A DNA stretch of 64,000 nucleotides from Zychaea mexicana (taxonomy: Eukaryota; Mucoromycota; Mucoromycetes; Mucorales; Lichtheimiaceae). The notes under the pieces were generated by a model that saw only the letters and a list, made by a program, of their open reading frames with translations, made no database searches and was not told where the DNA came from. Each line of letters starts with the position of its first letter. Positions within the stretch are counted from its first letter, which is position 1. Of the stretch, positions 32,703 through 45,210 are shown in pieces. Both the position numbers and the translations under genes were made by a program. The stretch covers positions 186,001-250,000 of the forward strand of contig NW_026516726.1 in assembly GCF_025766255.1 (NCBI RefSeq), given 5' to 3'.

Positions 32703-35700
32703 CTATGTTTGTTTTTCCTTGATCAAACGGGGTACGATGAGATGGCCAACCAACAGCCGAGAAAGCAGGAATAAGATAATAGAGAAAATAATAAACAGCT
32801 CAGCAATACAAAAGTGGCTGATGCTCGTACCAATCTCCAGCCAGCTTCCGTAATCCGATACAAAGTAGAAAAAGTTGATGGTCTGGACATCTGTCACGGT
32901 CATCACCGCTAAGAACAGGCTGAACGGCTGTAGGTCAAGGCTTGTGCTCAACACACCAAGAACCGCTGATACAACAAAGAATGGTACCAGAATTTTGACA
33001 ATCAAAAGCGCGCCCATCAGAAAGGGGTTAAATATCGTCACGAAGCGATACACGCTCTCTAACGAGAAACTGCTCAAGGACGCCACATTACCCGTGCCAA
33101 AGAAAGCAACGTTGATAAAGAACAGAAAATAAAGAGATGCTCGTACGTCGCCCACCATCAACGAGCGTATGATAGATACGCGACTTCCACGGTATATCTC
33201 GCGTTCCACTTCTAACCAAAGTAGGACCGTAGTGCAGAAGCAAACATAAAACAGCATTTCGTAAGAGATACTGAGCAGGATGATCAAAGGCCCAAATGCC
33301 AAGCAGATAGTCAGTAATCTCGCCAGATAGTCGTCGTCAGGGTTTCCACGGTAAACAAATGGCAAGAGTGTCGAAAAACCTACAGAATATAAACCATGAG
33401 CACAATGCTAACTCAAACATACATTATATTCCCTTACCAACTATAGCCCAGCTCAATATTTGATTAACAAATGGTAGACCGTTCTTTTGTTGTATGCTTT
33501 GCGACGTGGAGTATACCAGAGCAATGCTGAGCAACATGGCTAGAAGCTAAAGTGATAATTATTAATGTACGTCATGAAGATACAAATCAACAAATATTTT
33601 ACCTGAACTATCATCAGCACATTAAGGCGACGGCTGATCCGAGATCCGGATAAGAGGGACCACATGACAGCTGCGCCTATAAATACACCTGCTATGCCGC
33701 CCAACACACTGCTCAGCATTAATACCCTTTTGAGATACACTTTGCGCTCGTAGTGTCTAAACTTACACAAGATTGATATCCTCTCCTTTTTCGACGGGCA
33801 GCAGAGTAAAAACGCTTGTGCAAAGACAAGCGCCTATCCAGGAGACCAATAATGCACGATGCTCATTACGCACGCGTTTCGAGGAGACTATTGGCCATGC
33901 CGACAAAAGAAGAAAACAGGCAGAAAGCACTTCGCGTCTGAAGAAACTATAAACCTTTTTTTTCGTTTGATTAATATACGTGCGGCTAAAGAATTAACAA
34001 CATCAGTACCCTTCTCTTTTTCTCCTTACCAATGCTTCCATTATCAAGATAAATGCAGTAACTCCCAGAATGAACACAGCCCAACCATTGCGCGACACCA
34101 GCTGCAGACCGGCAACAAGAGTATTCCGATGGCGAAGAATTTGGTTCCAGAAGTATACAGGGAAAAGGCTGTACGCGTAGTACATGGGCGGCATATTCTG
34201 GATCCAGATCATACTGGTCAATCCACCAAATACAGACACTGAGAGCGCATCAATCTGTCAAGCATAAAAGGCGTTAGTATATGCAGCACAGCAGAACTAA
34301 GAGATACTAAAGAAAAGAGGAGTGACGACAATGCTTACCAACCAGACGCCTGATTTGGACAAAGGTTTCTCGGCTGGACGTGCTAACACATAAAACTTGA
34401 TCACAAAGACGAGGCAATACACGCACCATCCCACATAACCTGCAGTTATGATTCCGCGTAAAAAGAGCCAGTCGTACGTTTGGAAATATCGCAAGCCATG
34501 CAGGGAAAGCTGGATAAGTTCTTGAGACAAGATTTCCGCTCTGGTATATTCTCCAGCTTTAATACGATTGCGGATATCTTGAACAAATGTATCCGGGCTG
34601 TTTAATCCAGAAAGAGGTGGGAAAGGCCGGAAAAACAACTCGTCACGCTCTTTTTCATCTGTACCAGGCCCAGAGATAGATGACAGAAAGAGTGTATACT
34701 AGCATTAAGTAGTCGTGCTTATCAAGATGTTAAAGGCATATTGTTCTTGCTTACCATGCTTGACTTGGTACTGAGCCAGAATTTCTCGTGCATTTGCAAA
34801 AACAGCTTCCGCTCGGAATCTCTCGTCCTCTTTCAAATAGCTAACCGGCAGTTCTCCAACATTGTTTACAGGAAGATCCGTTCCAATGAGCGTGGACATA
34901 AGCGGTGCAATATCAGCCTGAAGCACATCATCGCGCTGCCACTCACTCAAGTCCGATCCGGCCGAGAAGTCGTCATGGCCCAACCCCGTTTTTCTCGGTC
35001 CTCTAATACCGGCGCCCCAAGCAACCAACGGTGTGCGTGTGCAATCTGGGTGTCCGTCACCATGACCACCCCTGTTGTTCATACCGTGATCCGCTGTAAA
35101 AATATAGCTCGTCCGGCCATCATATCCATAAAAGTCTTCCATGATCCGAGTCATCTCAGCAATGCCCTTGTCGACCAGTTCGATGTTGTTGTGATATTCT
35201 TCTGAATGTGGTCGGAAGCCATGCCCGTTCGTGTCCAAGCCGAGCAAATGCAGGAAAAAAACGATTTTATCTTGTCGTAGCTTTCTGTTGAGCTCCGGAT
35301 CATCTTTAGCGCGTGCAAACAGATCCTTGACATGGTCAAAGACCCACGTATCCAGATGGGAAGCCTCTAATTCCACGTGTAAGAGCGACAGGATGGATGA
35401 AACTCTCCCTCTCTCTTCTTTCCATCACCACTACTACGAACGTGACCCAGATAGCAATACAAACCTCCTGAGAAATCTTCAAATTCGGGTGGATACATAA
35501 ATGTCTCCACAGATTCAGGATCGGTGGCACCAAGCTGAAACATCGGAAGGATATCCGGTGAGCCGAACGACCATGTATGACGCGATTGATTAAACACAGA
35601 ATCAAAATTGACAGGATTCATCGTCCAACCTAATCAGCAACTGGGTGTTAAAAAAAAGCACACACACACACACACAGTTCCTATTCCATACCTGTTGTTA

Positions 35701-36136
35701 CAGCGCTGACATCCTCGTAAAAGCCGGCAATAATTGCCACGTGGCCAGGGCGAGACTCAGTAGGCACACGCGTATGCGACACTCCCCAAGTGCCCTCCTC
35801 CTTCATGATCCGACGTAAAAACTTGGCTCGGTCCTGTCCTTGACGTTCAATAACTTTGTCAGCTCGAAGACCGTCGGCTATATTATAAACACAAGCGCAC
35901 TTTATATTTCAGCCATGCGGATCTGTGATTGTTGTTGAACTATTTGTATGGTATGCTAATAGTAATAACTTGCCAACAAACAGAACGAGTCGATCGGCCG
36001 GTGGTGGCAAAGAATTCTTTTGTGGGGTCATGCCATGGACAAGTGGTGATTTAAAGTAGATGTCGAATATGCTGAATAAGTATATAACATGGAAGATTAT
36101 GCCAATGAACAGCAGTAATCCCGTTCCTGTAAGCAT
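32703..36136 (-). CDS. MCD4: GPI ethanolamine phosphate transferase 1 (Mcd4/PIG-N)
   Basis: An ER membrane enzyme that adds phosphoethanolamine to the first mannose of GPI anchors, needed for wall proteins. The start at 36136 gives [20 protein letters not shown] and then [15 protein letters not shown], the canonical N-terminal anchor. Splicing of exon 1 (36136-35974) to 35877 restores LVLFVADGLRAD, with the catalytic metal Asp; this intron starts with GC instead of [14 protein letters not shown] follows, and the exon at about 35.37 kb gives [15 protein letters not shown], the alkaline-phosphatase-fold metal site. The C-terminal half is a multi-span membrane domain over several exons ending with an uninterrupted exon to the stop at 32703. 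A longer in-frame start at 36226 is less likely. A (CA)9 tract lies in one intron. Confidence 0.95.
35659..35676. repeat. (CA)9 microsatellite in an mcd4 intron
   Basis: Nine CA dinucleotides lie in an intron of mcd4, next to an A run. It has no coding effect. Confidence 0.9.
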
Positions 36137-36899
36137 TTTCGCGTTGTCATCCACTGTCAAGCAAAAGTGTATAGGTACGCTACTGACTTTTGTGTGTCCC
36201 TCCTTTTTTGGTTTTTTCCAGCGCAATACTGGTTGGTGTAACCGTTAATTTTAGTATCTGTTGATTGTTGATTGGCTCCTGCAACGTGTTTCAACCGCCT
36301 TCCGCGCTCACACCAAAATCTCAAACTCAAGCAACGCCTGATAAATGGTATGAAAGTGAATGTGCCTTTGTCACAATAACATGAACCAGTATTACTGAAA
36401 AACAATGTGCAATCTAGTCCGCCATCTTCAATTTCCAATCGTTACTCTTAGCGATATTACTGTTGATATGTACTTGCACTTATGTGCGTGCCCAAGCACC
36501 ATCGTTGATCGATCGTAATAAGACTGGGTAAGTCTTCTTTGAGAAAGTTGGGTTATGGATACATTAATACACATAGATACTGAGACAAACATATTTTTCG
36601 TGTAGTCCCTTGGGTTTGTTTTGGAAAGCGGCTCGGATAGGGGAACGGTTAAGCCCATATGTATCATTAGCCTGTATCATTATGGGAATCAGCATTCTTA
36701 CGCCATGAAGACTTTTTCTTCTCACAATGCAATAAAAAGCAAAGGAAAGCTGCCAAAAGTGACAAAAGCATTTTATGATGGATTATAGCAAGTAAGAAGA
36801 GTAACAAGAAAATAATAAGAGGAAGGAGTAAGATGTACAAGATAACTCTAAGTATAAATTATATACAAAAGAAAAGAAGAGAAAGAGAGAAAAGAATAC
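36137..36899. other. Intergenic between mcd4 start and Zn2Cys6 gene stop
   Basis: 763 nt that should hold the mcd4 promoter and the 3' UTR of the Zn2Cys6 gene. Short overlapping ORFs near 36157-36667 have no motif. The region near 36790-36895 is purine-rich on the plus strand. Confidence 0.5.
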
Positions 36900-39800
36900 T
36901 TATTGTGGGGGAGGAGGGGTTGATCTCGTATCTTGATTAGAGCCAGCGACAATAACATGGCCCTGGTGAGTAAGGATGACAGGCCGTACAAATGGGTTCG
37001 CACGGGACTCGACACCAGGAAAGTGTTGACGAATAACGTCTGTATGATGCTGGTGTGCCGATGCATAAACGCCCAAACCGATATTCATGTACGTCGATTG
37101 GTATGGCGTAGAGTGTGAATGAGATGTGGAGGACGCAACGGACGGAGGAGATGTCGGTGGTTCACGCTCTTGCTGCTGCGGTTCGCGTGATACTCGTGTC
37201 GAGTTCGACTGTTCATCTTGTTGCGACCACATGGAATATACCAATGGATCATTTTCAGCTGCTACGGTTGCTGCTGCTGCCGCGGCTGCCGCCGCATTGT
37301 TCCATGATGTATGTTTGTTGCCTATTACGCCAGTGGTATCATCCTGACCATCATTCTTGCCGAAACGCATCTGCGCGACTAGTTCGTCAATGTCTGTGGT
37401 AGTAGCAGTGTCGTTGTTCATTTTCATCGGATCCTTATGATGTTCATCCATGAAGCTAGCAAACACTGATTTCTCTTTGCTGTTGCTGGCGTTATTGTTA
37501 TTCCCATTATTGTTGCTACTGTTGTTGTACAGTATCGAATCCACGCTCGCATCAGTTGTTTTAGACCAATTCTCGTCAACAGATAGAAGGTTTAACGGAT
37601 ATGGTACCCTGTGCTGCTGTTGTTGACTATGTTGATTCAAACCCTGTTGCTGTGGCTGCGGCTGTGGCTGAGCTTGTTGGTGTGCATTTTGGTTTTGCGA
37701 GCGCCAGGTGGCTGTATTGGGATCGAACATCATGTTTGTTGATAGCTGGTTAGTAAGATTTCCGACATTCTGTGCGTTGTGACCATGATGGGATGAAGGC
37801 ATAGATAATGTTGCCTTGCTTTGTCTTGCCACAGCTAGAGATGCTGAAGCGTTCGCATGTGCTGCAGCTGCCGATAATGTGTGCGCCGAGAAGGCAGCTG
37901 TAGCCCGGTTCATGACGAACTGCTGCGATTGTGTTGGGCTTGAAGGATGCTCAAATTGATGCTCTTGCTCTTGCTGTTGCTGTTGCTGGCATTGATCCTG
38001 CTGCTTTTTGATTTCTGTGTCTGTATCCGCTGCCGCCATTGTGGCTTTCAGAGTGGTGGTAAATTCAGGTACGCCTGGTATTGTCCGAAGGTGGTACAAT
38101 GTTCGCAGTGACCGTAACGATCGCTGAAACATGAAACGCGAGTGCCGTGCAAAGTTTAAATTTTCGCTAGAGCAGTTCAGCAAATGTACCCGTGTAGCTG
38201 CCATGAGCGCATTGGATACAAAGGAATACGACAGGATGAAGTTGGTCTGTTCTGCCAACGAGCACGCAAGCTGGGTGATATTCGTGGCAATAGTGGAGCA
38301 TCGGTGTAATATCGTTTTACCAGTGATGGCCGAGTAAGGACGTAGGACGCCGAGTTCAATGAGGTTGTAAAACAGATGCAAATGAGCAATCATGGCATTC
38401 GGAGGTGGCTGTGTCGCAACGGCGTTGGCTTGCGTAGGAAATGGTGTCCATTGCAAATGCGCTGGCAACGACCGCAGCCACATCAACAATCCACTATCAA
38501 AGCTGTATGCAAGCTGTTCTTGTTCGTATGATCGTACTATGGCTCTGGCTGAATGAACCGAATCTGTCTGGAATGCATGCTCGCATATTTGGAATAGCTT
38601 GATTAGCGTAACGAAATACTCCAGTACTTCGTGCTCTCCAATATCGTCTCCAGGTTGCAGCAACGGCAGGTCGAGATCAATGTCTTTGCTTTGAATTCCC
38701 CACGGCCAGCCAGCGCAAACATTTTGCATCTTATCCAGGCAATAGCATGACCAAAATATCCGTTTGTGAAGTTCCACATCTTCTCTATTTAGGCGTTGAT
38801 TCAATATGTATCGCTTATGCAGTCCCAAGTCGAAGCACATACGAAAGGCAATGCTGCTGTATGCCTGTGAACGACTCTGCGTTGCATTGTATCCATTGTT
38901 GCTTAAATCCGTCGGCTGCTCGTAAAGCGAAAGTAAACAGAGCGCGACGATGGTGCTTAGACGCGGCAGATCCAAGTGGTCGTCAACAAGTGCGACTGCG
39001 TGCGAATAATAGACGTTTGCTTGAGATCGGTCGTCATCCGCAAAAAGTGCTGCATGCGCGTAGATGGCATATAGCAAGAGGTGCGTGCAAAGAGATCCGC
39101 GGCGTTCCAAATGCTCGCAAAGTGTTCGTTTCGGTATAATCGGGAAGGTAGCGTAACGATATCGGAAAAAAAGTGTGATGAGATGTTGCTGTATCACCAT
39201 GTTGTTGCCCGAGTTCCCCGTGCGATCTAAAGACGTGCTGTCGACAGGTGGTACTTTGGCATAGAGTAAATGCTCATCGATGGCCCAGCGTCGCTCACAT
39301 CCTTCTGCTGGCCAGGAGGCACTTAGCTCGTCTAGTAAGCCTAACGTCCCCTGATGCTTCTCTCGGTTTCCGTTTGATGCATTCTGACTCATTCCTTTTC
39401 GCTGGCGGTGTTCGCGCGGACTATCGAAGGCAGTGCTGTCTGTTACTGGCTGAACGGTATCCATACTACCGGGTATTGTTTGCGAAGGTGACGATCCCAT
39501 ATATTCATCTTCTTCCATACCCGATGGGCCGTCTTTAGAGAACGAACATGGACGCTGACGAGCTGAAAGAAAAAAAAAGAGTGTCAATATAAGAGTGACG
39601 TTCTTGTACCTTTTCTTCTGTCAATTGTTCTCCAATTCGATGCTATAGCTACCTCTACACTAAATGCAAACAATCATTAGGTTTCACTTCATTGTTGTAT
39701 ACTTTTCTTTTTTTTTGGTATTTCAACTTACTTGCATGCAGGGCTGTAGTCCATCGCACTACATGACAAAAAAACTTCATCAGCAAACTATATGAACTAG

Positions 39801-40085
39801 ACTCAGTTAAAGTTGGATCGCTCAATCTCTTTTTACCTTGATTTTCTTGACACGGCAAGTATAACAAGCTCTATTGACCTTTAATCGTTTCTGTCGAGGC
39901 ATTTTAAGCGCTTGTGAAGAGTTTTTGGAATCATCCGCGTTGTTTGACGACTCATTGTGCGAAGACATCCCTCCCAACTGTGGCAACAGCAGTGACCCTG
40001 AAAAAGAACGTCCAAGCCGCGGAAGCGCTCCCACAAAAATACCATAAAGCTTGTGTCCCGCGGGTGCAAAGCCCGCCATTTTCAA
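36900..40085 (-). CDS. Zn2Cys6 transcription factor with fungal TF domain, 7-nt microexon
   Basis: A nuclear DNA-binding regulator of 981 residues. Exons 40085-39837, 39758-39732, 39659-39653 and 39562-36900 sum to 2946 nt. The zinc cluster spans all four: CYTCRVKKIK, then CDGLQPCMQ, then the 7-nt exon TGTAGAG giving C-R and the first base of Ala, then ARQRPC. The result is an exact C-x2-C-x6-C-x5-C-x2-C-x6-C. Without the microexon the fifth Cys is lost and the frame breaks. The middle homology region of fungal regulators follows (LITLFFRYRYATFPIIPKRT, MCFDLGLHKRY, IFWSCYCLDKMQNVCAGWP). The C-terminal half is Gln-, Asn- and Ala-rich and probably activating. An internal start at 39968 (MSSHNES) is possible. 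The target pathway is unknown; some similarity to XlnR-type regulators is impressionistic. Confidence 0.9.
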
Positions 40086-41265
40086 GCTGGTGAGCTTTAG
40101 GAAACATGGATAATGCTATGTTCCTTTTTTGCTGGTACAGCGTAATAATATGTCGAATGACATCGTTCTCATCTTTATAGAGTGCAATTTACCTAATCCA
40201 CAAAAAGGAGCTGTACCGTCTCTCGCTATCGAAAGGGAAAACCGCTGCACTATTTAGAAGATGATGCACGACGACTTGTATCGAACGATCAATGTACGGG
40301 TTTCTAAAGTTCCGTGATAAGGCAATCCGACGAGTTTTTACTATGATATTGATATGTTTATCAAAATAAAATGGGCGCATGAAGGTTCTGTAGTTAACGC
40401 ATACGTAGTTGACCAACATGTTTTCACGTATATTACATCTATGATAGTGTTTTCGGGTGATATGAAGATTCGCCACTATCTCATATTTATTTAAAGACGA
40501 TCAACAGCTTATTAACCGCCCTACTTCGCGCAGTGTACGCAAACAAGATTTGAGGCAAGGCGAACAGGATGTTAGCAGGTTCACTTTTAGTGGCGCTTGT
40601 TTTGATTTTCGAGTTTTGAAAAGTCAAATTATATCATATACAACTAATTTTTTTGGGCGTGTCTGTTTAGATAGTTCCATACAGATAAAAATGTACAATT
40701 GTATTTAGCTCACTATGGTGATGTGTTAGAAAAGAGGTTTGTAATACATAATTAAAATTAAAGATATGAATGCAGCCAATAATCAACTGTAATAAACCAG
40801 CGTTTTCGGTCGATTGTCACGGTGCACTCTGAATGTACTAATAGGTACGAGTTGGACGATCATTATAGAAGAATCAAACATGTGCTCGTGATATGAGTAG
40901 CTTCATATTATTTAAACACACATATCAGAATGGTCAGGTACGACAGGTGGCGAATATCGCTTTTTTGTTTTTCCTAAAATCAATCTAGAAATACTGTTAT
41001 TCGACCCACGTTTTATGCAGTAAGCGGTGCTCTATATAGTAGTTGATACCATAATAAGCACAATGATTGTAAATAGGACTCAGTAGAAGTTCGATTGACT
41101 GGAAGCAGTACCTATAGATCAGCGCTCAATTTATGGCATGTCAGGCTTTCCATTTGTTAGAAAGCGCTAGTTCATCGGCTCGTCGTCGGCGGACGAGTAA
41201 AATTTATAATTTTGTCAACTCCACCTCTGTATACTTCTTTCTTTAACTTTCGACTCCTATAAAAA
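40086..41265. promoter_or_regulatory. Divergent intergenic region, 1.18 kb
   Basis: The Zn2Cys6 gene (minus) and the KHDC4-like gene (plus) are transcribed away from each other, so both promoters lie here. The sequence is AT-rich, without a supported ORF. A CTCGTCGTCGGCGGACGAG segment near 41179-41197 forms a short palindrome about 70-90 nt upstream of the KHDC4-like start. Confidence 0.5.
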
Positions 41266-43356
41266 ATGACTGAATCTGCCCAAAAGTAATTCTTTATTTT
41301 TTTTGTTACAGCGTGCACATTGATTTAATTATCAGTATAGGCTAACTGCTCTTTTAATGATATAATTCTAGGAAACGAAAGTGGGATTTGGACGATCAAG
41401 GACAAACCAGACCGGAAGGCACAGCAACTAAAATTTCCAAGGTCGATGACGAGTTTCCGAGCAAGACGCCTTCCAGCGATCAAGGCGAAGCAGCAATGAG
41501 TAAGTCATAATTTGTTGAAAAAGAACAGGAGTAAACTTTTGAATCTAACTTTCCTTGCTGTGCGCGATTCCTCCTTGTTTTTGAAAAAAAAAAGATGAAG
41601 CAACTGCCAAAATCAACGCCATTCTGGCTCAGAAGGGCCTTGCAAAAAAGGAGCCCACTGCTACTGCCGCCGTTGAATCGCAGAAACCGAACGAAGAAGG
41701 ACAAGAGCAGCAATCAGAGCAGCAACAGCAGAGGCAAAAGCTGCACCCCCCTCCACGAGAAAAACTAGAGAACGAATTCGTCAAAAATATTCCAATTAAT
41801 GATCTCAAGAATCGGTACATGCTCACCCGTGGTGCCACTCAAGCGCAGATTCAACGAGACACTGGCGCAGGTACAAGAAAAGAAACGGACTGAGAAAAAA
41901 AGTCGGAAGAGAGGTGGATAGAAACCAAGTCTAATGCCTTTTGAAAAATAGATGTAACCACCCGTGGAAAGTACTATCCAGACAAGGCATTGGCCACAGA
42001 CGGCGAGCCACCACTGTATCTTTACGTATCGGCCTCTTCCCAAGAGTCGTTGGATAAAGCCGTCGCGCAGATAGAAGATCTGATTGCCAACGCCGCTGTC
42101 CCCACTGTGGTACCACCACATCGCCAAGATAACCATCATCAACAGAACAACCACCATCATCCGCAAGAACGGCCACCGGTAAAGAAAGCAGACTCAGTTA
42201 GAAAGAGGAAGGGAATTGGTAATGACGCAAACGGAATATCTCATAAACTCACACACTTTCTCATATTTCTGTTAGCGCAAGTTCCATGAAGAGAAGATCT
42301 ACGTTGGTTTGGAGAGCACACCTCACTTCAATTTGAGGGCTAAGATTGTTGGTCCGCACGGTGCCTACGTAAAGCATATTCAGAATGAAACTGGAAGCAG
42401 AGTTCAACTCAAGGGTAAAGGATCTGGCTTTTATGAGACAGCCACCGGTCAGGAAGCCGAAGATGCTCTGCACGTTCATATCACGTAAGTTCATATAGAA
42501 ATTTTTAGCTTAGGAGAAATCACACTTCAACGTGGATACTCAAAACGACGTTAGGTGTATTCGTGAAGAAGGCCTGGAAAAGGCCGTGCAGCTTACAAAG
42601 GATCTTCTTGCTACAGTCAAGACAGATTATGAACGTGGACCGCCTCCCAAACAGTACGGTGGTTATTACGGCGGTCGTGGAGGATATAGAGGAGGTTATC
42701 ATGGCGGCCATCATCATCATCACGGAGTGAGTCTTCCTACCCACATAAGATAAAACGACATGGCTTCATTTCCTGTCATCTCGCACAGTTCAAATGTTAA
42801 AAGAGCTCAGCAAAACTAATGTAGATGTCTTATATTAACTTAGGGCTATGGATATCAAGGAGGTTATCAACCAGCTCCTCCACCTCCCGCACAGCATGTA
42901 CCACCACAAGCGCAACCGCAGCCTTCATTATCGTCGTCATCGGGTACACCAACATCCAATGCAGACGATTCGCAGGCACCGGGACAGCCTCAGTCCCAAC
43001 CGCAGTCGCATTCTGCTACACCTACGTCCAGCGGATATGAAGGAGGGGAAAAGAATGCAGCACCTTCTTACGGTGGTTACGACTATAGTCAATATTATGC
43101 TTACTATGGGCAATATCAATATGATCCTAGCTATTACAACTACTACGGATACAGCAACGCACCTCCAGCTGCAACAAGCCAGCCCTCGGCCGCGAACCCT
43201 CCACCGCCGCCGCCACTTCCTCCATTGGATGCTTCTCCAGGGTCGTCCTACCAACAATCACAACAAGCCCCACCACCCCCACCTCCACCTTCTGAGGACG
43301 CCAGAAGCCAATCCTATAACGCCGTGCCACCTCCACCGCCTCCACCTCAAGAGTAG
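41266..43356 (+). CDS. KH-domain splicing protein, KHDC4/BLOM7-like
   Basis: An RNA-binding nuclear protein whose animal counterpart acts with Prp19-linked factors in pre-mRNA splicing. Seven exons (41266-41285, 41372-41499, 41595-41870, 41952-42178, 42276-42484, 42555-42726, 42844-43356) total 1545 nt, 514 aa. The first KH-like region has IPINDLKNRYMLTRGATQ and RGKYYPDKALATDGEPPLYL. The second has FNLRAKIVGPHGAYVKHIQN, with a GPHG in the GXXG loop position, then RVQLKGKGSGF and HVHIT. The exon 5-6 join gives ITCIREEGLEKA. The tail is Gly/Tyr-rich (GGYYGGRGGYRGGYHGG) and then Tyr/Gln- and Pro-rich, ending in poly-Pro blocks, as in other splicing scaffolds. The first exon is only 20 coding nt. 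Exon 4 ends before GTAAAG rather than reading on. Confidence 0.92.
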
Positions 43357-44099
43357 AAGTGTGCTGCGATAGCTGTTACCGCTGGAAGTATTACATACAC
43401 AACCAAAATTTAATTACAAGTGATCTTATGTTTCTTTCTTCTTCTTTATTGTCGCTCAATCAACCGGCCCTCTCTCTCTCTCTCTATCTCTCTTTCTCTC
43501 TCTTTCCGACTCTTAGCGTTTGAAAAAAAGAAAAAAGAAACGTGCTACATTATACTGCTCACAAAGAAAACTGTCTTTTAGGGCAACAAAATAAACAATG
43601 ACATTTGCGAGGGGTTAAGTAGCTGCTTAAAAGAGTACATTAACCAACCGAAAAGGAAAAACTACGTACTATCATGTTTTACATGCTTTGCTGATGCATT
43701 TTATGTCTTTTATTTATATGGAAGCACACACTCTCTTTTACTCGGGATCTCTTGTTTCTCTTTCGTCTATTGGAACGGAAGGGAGAGGAAAGGGGGGCAA
43801 GAGTTATCCATTGCTCGCTGAAAGTGTAGCGTAGCGATAACGACACTCACTGGCCAGGCAAGTACCATCATCTTTTGATTTTATACACGAAAACAGACAT
43901 GCTTGTATAACAACAACAGCAATCCAGAGAAACATATTGTTTTCACTTGTCAGTGCTCTGTAATCTTAAAGTATCGTTGTTTAAGTACATCGGGCAAACG
44001 CTTGCTGTCCATGTCCTTTTTGACAGTTTCAAAATCATTCCTCCTTATCGGTAAAAGCGACTTTTTCTTTTTATTTCAAATTTTGAACGATTCTTTTTA
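43357..44099. other. 3' intergenic of KHDC4-like gene
   Basis: 743 nt holding the 3' UTR of the KH protein. It includes a CT-rich microsatellite at about 43470-43505. A short AT-rich ORF near 43903 has no features. Confidence 0.5.
43470..43505. repeat. Imperfect (CT)n microsatellite
   Basis: An imperfect TC/CT run with single interruptions, located in the 3' region of the KHDC4-like gene. Confidence 0.85.
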
Positions 44100-44689
44100 G
44101 TTCGTCTGCAGTGAACAGTTTAGTAAATGGCACACTTAAGAATAAAGACCACACTACCTCCACGGCCTCCTCCTCGTTGCAGAAATAACTATCGATTCCG
44201 ACATTGTTTCCGTGTTCAACTTTCCATATTTTTAGCTATCAAATTCCAATCCTCCGTGCCATATTGAGACACTAGTGTAAAGCGACCGCTTGATTTGGAT
44301 GGGCTTGCTGTTTCGCCCCAAGGCGCTTTAATTTCGGATATACGGTGACCCTGGTATGGCAGCTTTTCGCGTACCATGTTCCAATCGATACCTGCCTTCG
44401 CTATCGCTACTACTATTATTATTGTTGCTGCTGCTACTACCAAGTTACTACTAATAGCAGCAAGTATCCGCAACAACATACGGTCTTGTTAAGTCCAAGC
44501 TGGTGCTTGACCCGTGACAACTTGGTATCAATTGTAGACAGAACTGTACGAACGGCCCCTGAGCGAGGCAATGTAGCTCCAGTCATTGGGATATTTTTTG
44601 ACCAGCTTGAACATTTCGTCAGTTTCTCCATTGGTGAATTGCTTGTACAGCCGTGCTGACGATTTTAAAGCGGTGATGGCTTGACGCCA
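44100..44689 (-). pseudogene. Myb/SANT-repeat protein pseudogene
   Basis: The minus strand preserves Myb-type repeats: EMFKLVKKYPNDWSYIASLR, a middle segment AGIDWNMVREKLPYQGHR, and GRFTLVSQYGTEDWNLIAKN. These keep the Trp spacing of Myb helices. The first repeat shifts frame soon after SLRGRS, because the conserved continuation IDTKLSRVKHQLGL is in another frame. After NLIAKNMES the codons read stop (TGA at 44216-44218), then TRKQCRNR, then stop (TAG at 44189-44191). TRKQCRNRY is the expected end of a Myb repeat, so both stops most likely replaced sense codons (Arg and Tyr). This looks like a decayed Myb-like gene. Unknown introns could explain part but not all of the lesions. Confidence 0.65.
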
Positions 44690-45210
44690 TGCCATCGCCG
44701 TGGTTGGAGTTTTTTCGTGTCAAAAATACACATCATGCAGTTCGCCACTTTGTTGGACGACCCTCCGGCCGGCAACAACAAGCTGAATGTTTAGTCAGAC
44801 GGTCTGCACTCAATCAACACCTATTTAATCTGTGCTGCTGATGGCCCTTGCACGATATGTATTTCCTATGGAAAAATGCTTAATTACATGGCTGCTGTAT
44901 AAGGCAAGTGCTGCTAGATTATGGAAGGCCCGTCTAACAAAACTGTTCGTTACTCTGAGTTACTATTAGTAAATCGAGCATCTTTACAAAATAAAACAGA
45001 GCATATCATAGTAGAAAGAATTACACGCTTCAAACATATGCATTGTATACAGTTTTTCACAGTTTCTAAGCGCAATAGAGTCGATACACTACTGTGCGAC
45101 ATTTCTAGATTTAATGTCACACAAAGAAAACTAACCATATTACATATTTCTTTTACTCGGCTCTTTTTTTCTTTTTCCAAAGTAAAAGAACAAAAAACGA
45201 TATACGTATA
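44690..45210. other. Intergenic, 521 nt
   Basis: Between the Myb pseudogene and the start of the single-TM protein gene. It should hold the promoter of the latter. Short ORFs on both strands (44921-45211) overlap each other and are AT-rich, with no motif. Confidence 0.5.

Noticed and set aside
42179..42212. Extending KHDC4-like exon 4 to VKKADSVRKRK
   Set aside because: No donor in phase follows. The GTAAAG donor right after ERPP joins to RKFHEEK in phase.
42848..43372. A 174-codon frame rich in His and Arg
   Set aside because: It is a shifted reading of the KHDC4-like Pro/Gln/Tyr-rich tail. The true frame continues the KH protein across a clean splice site.
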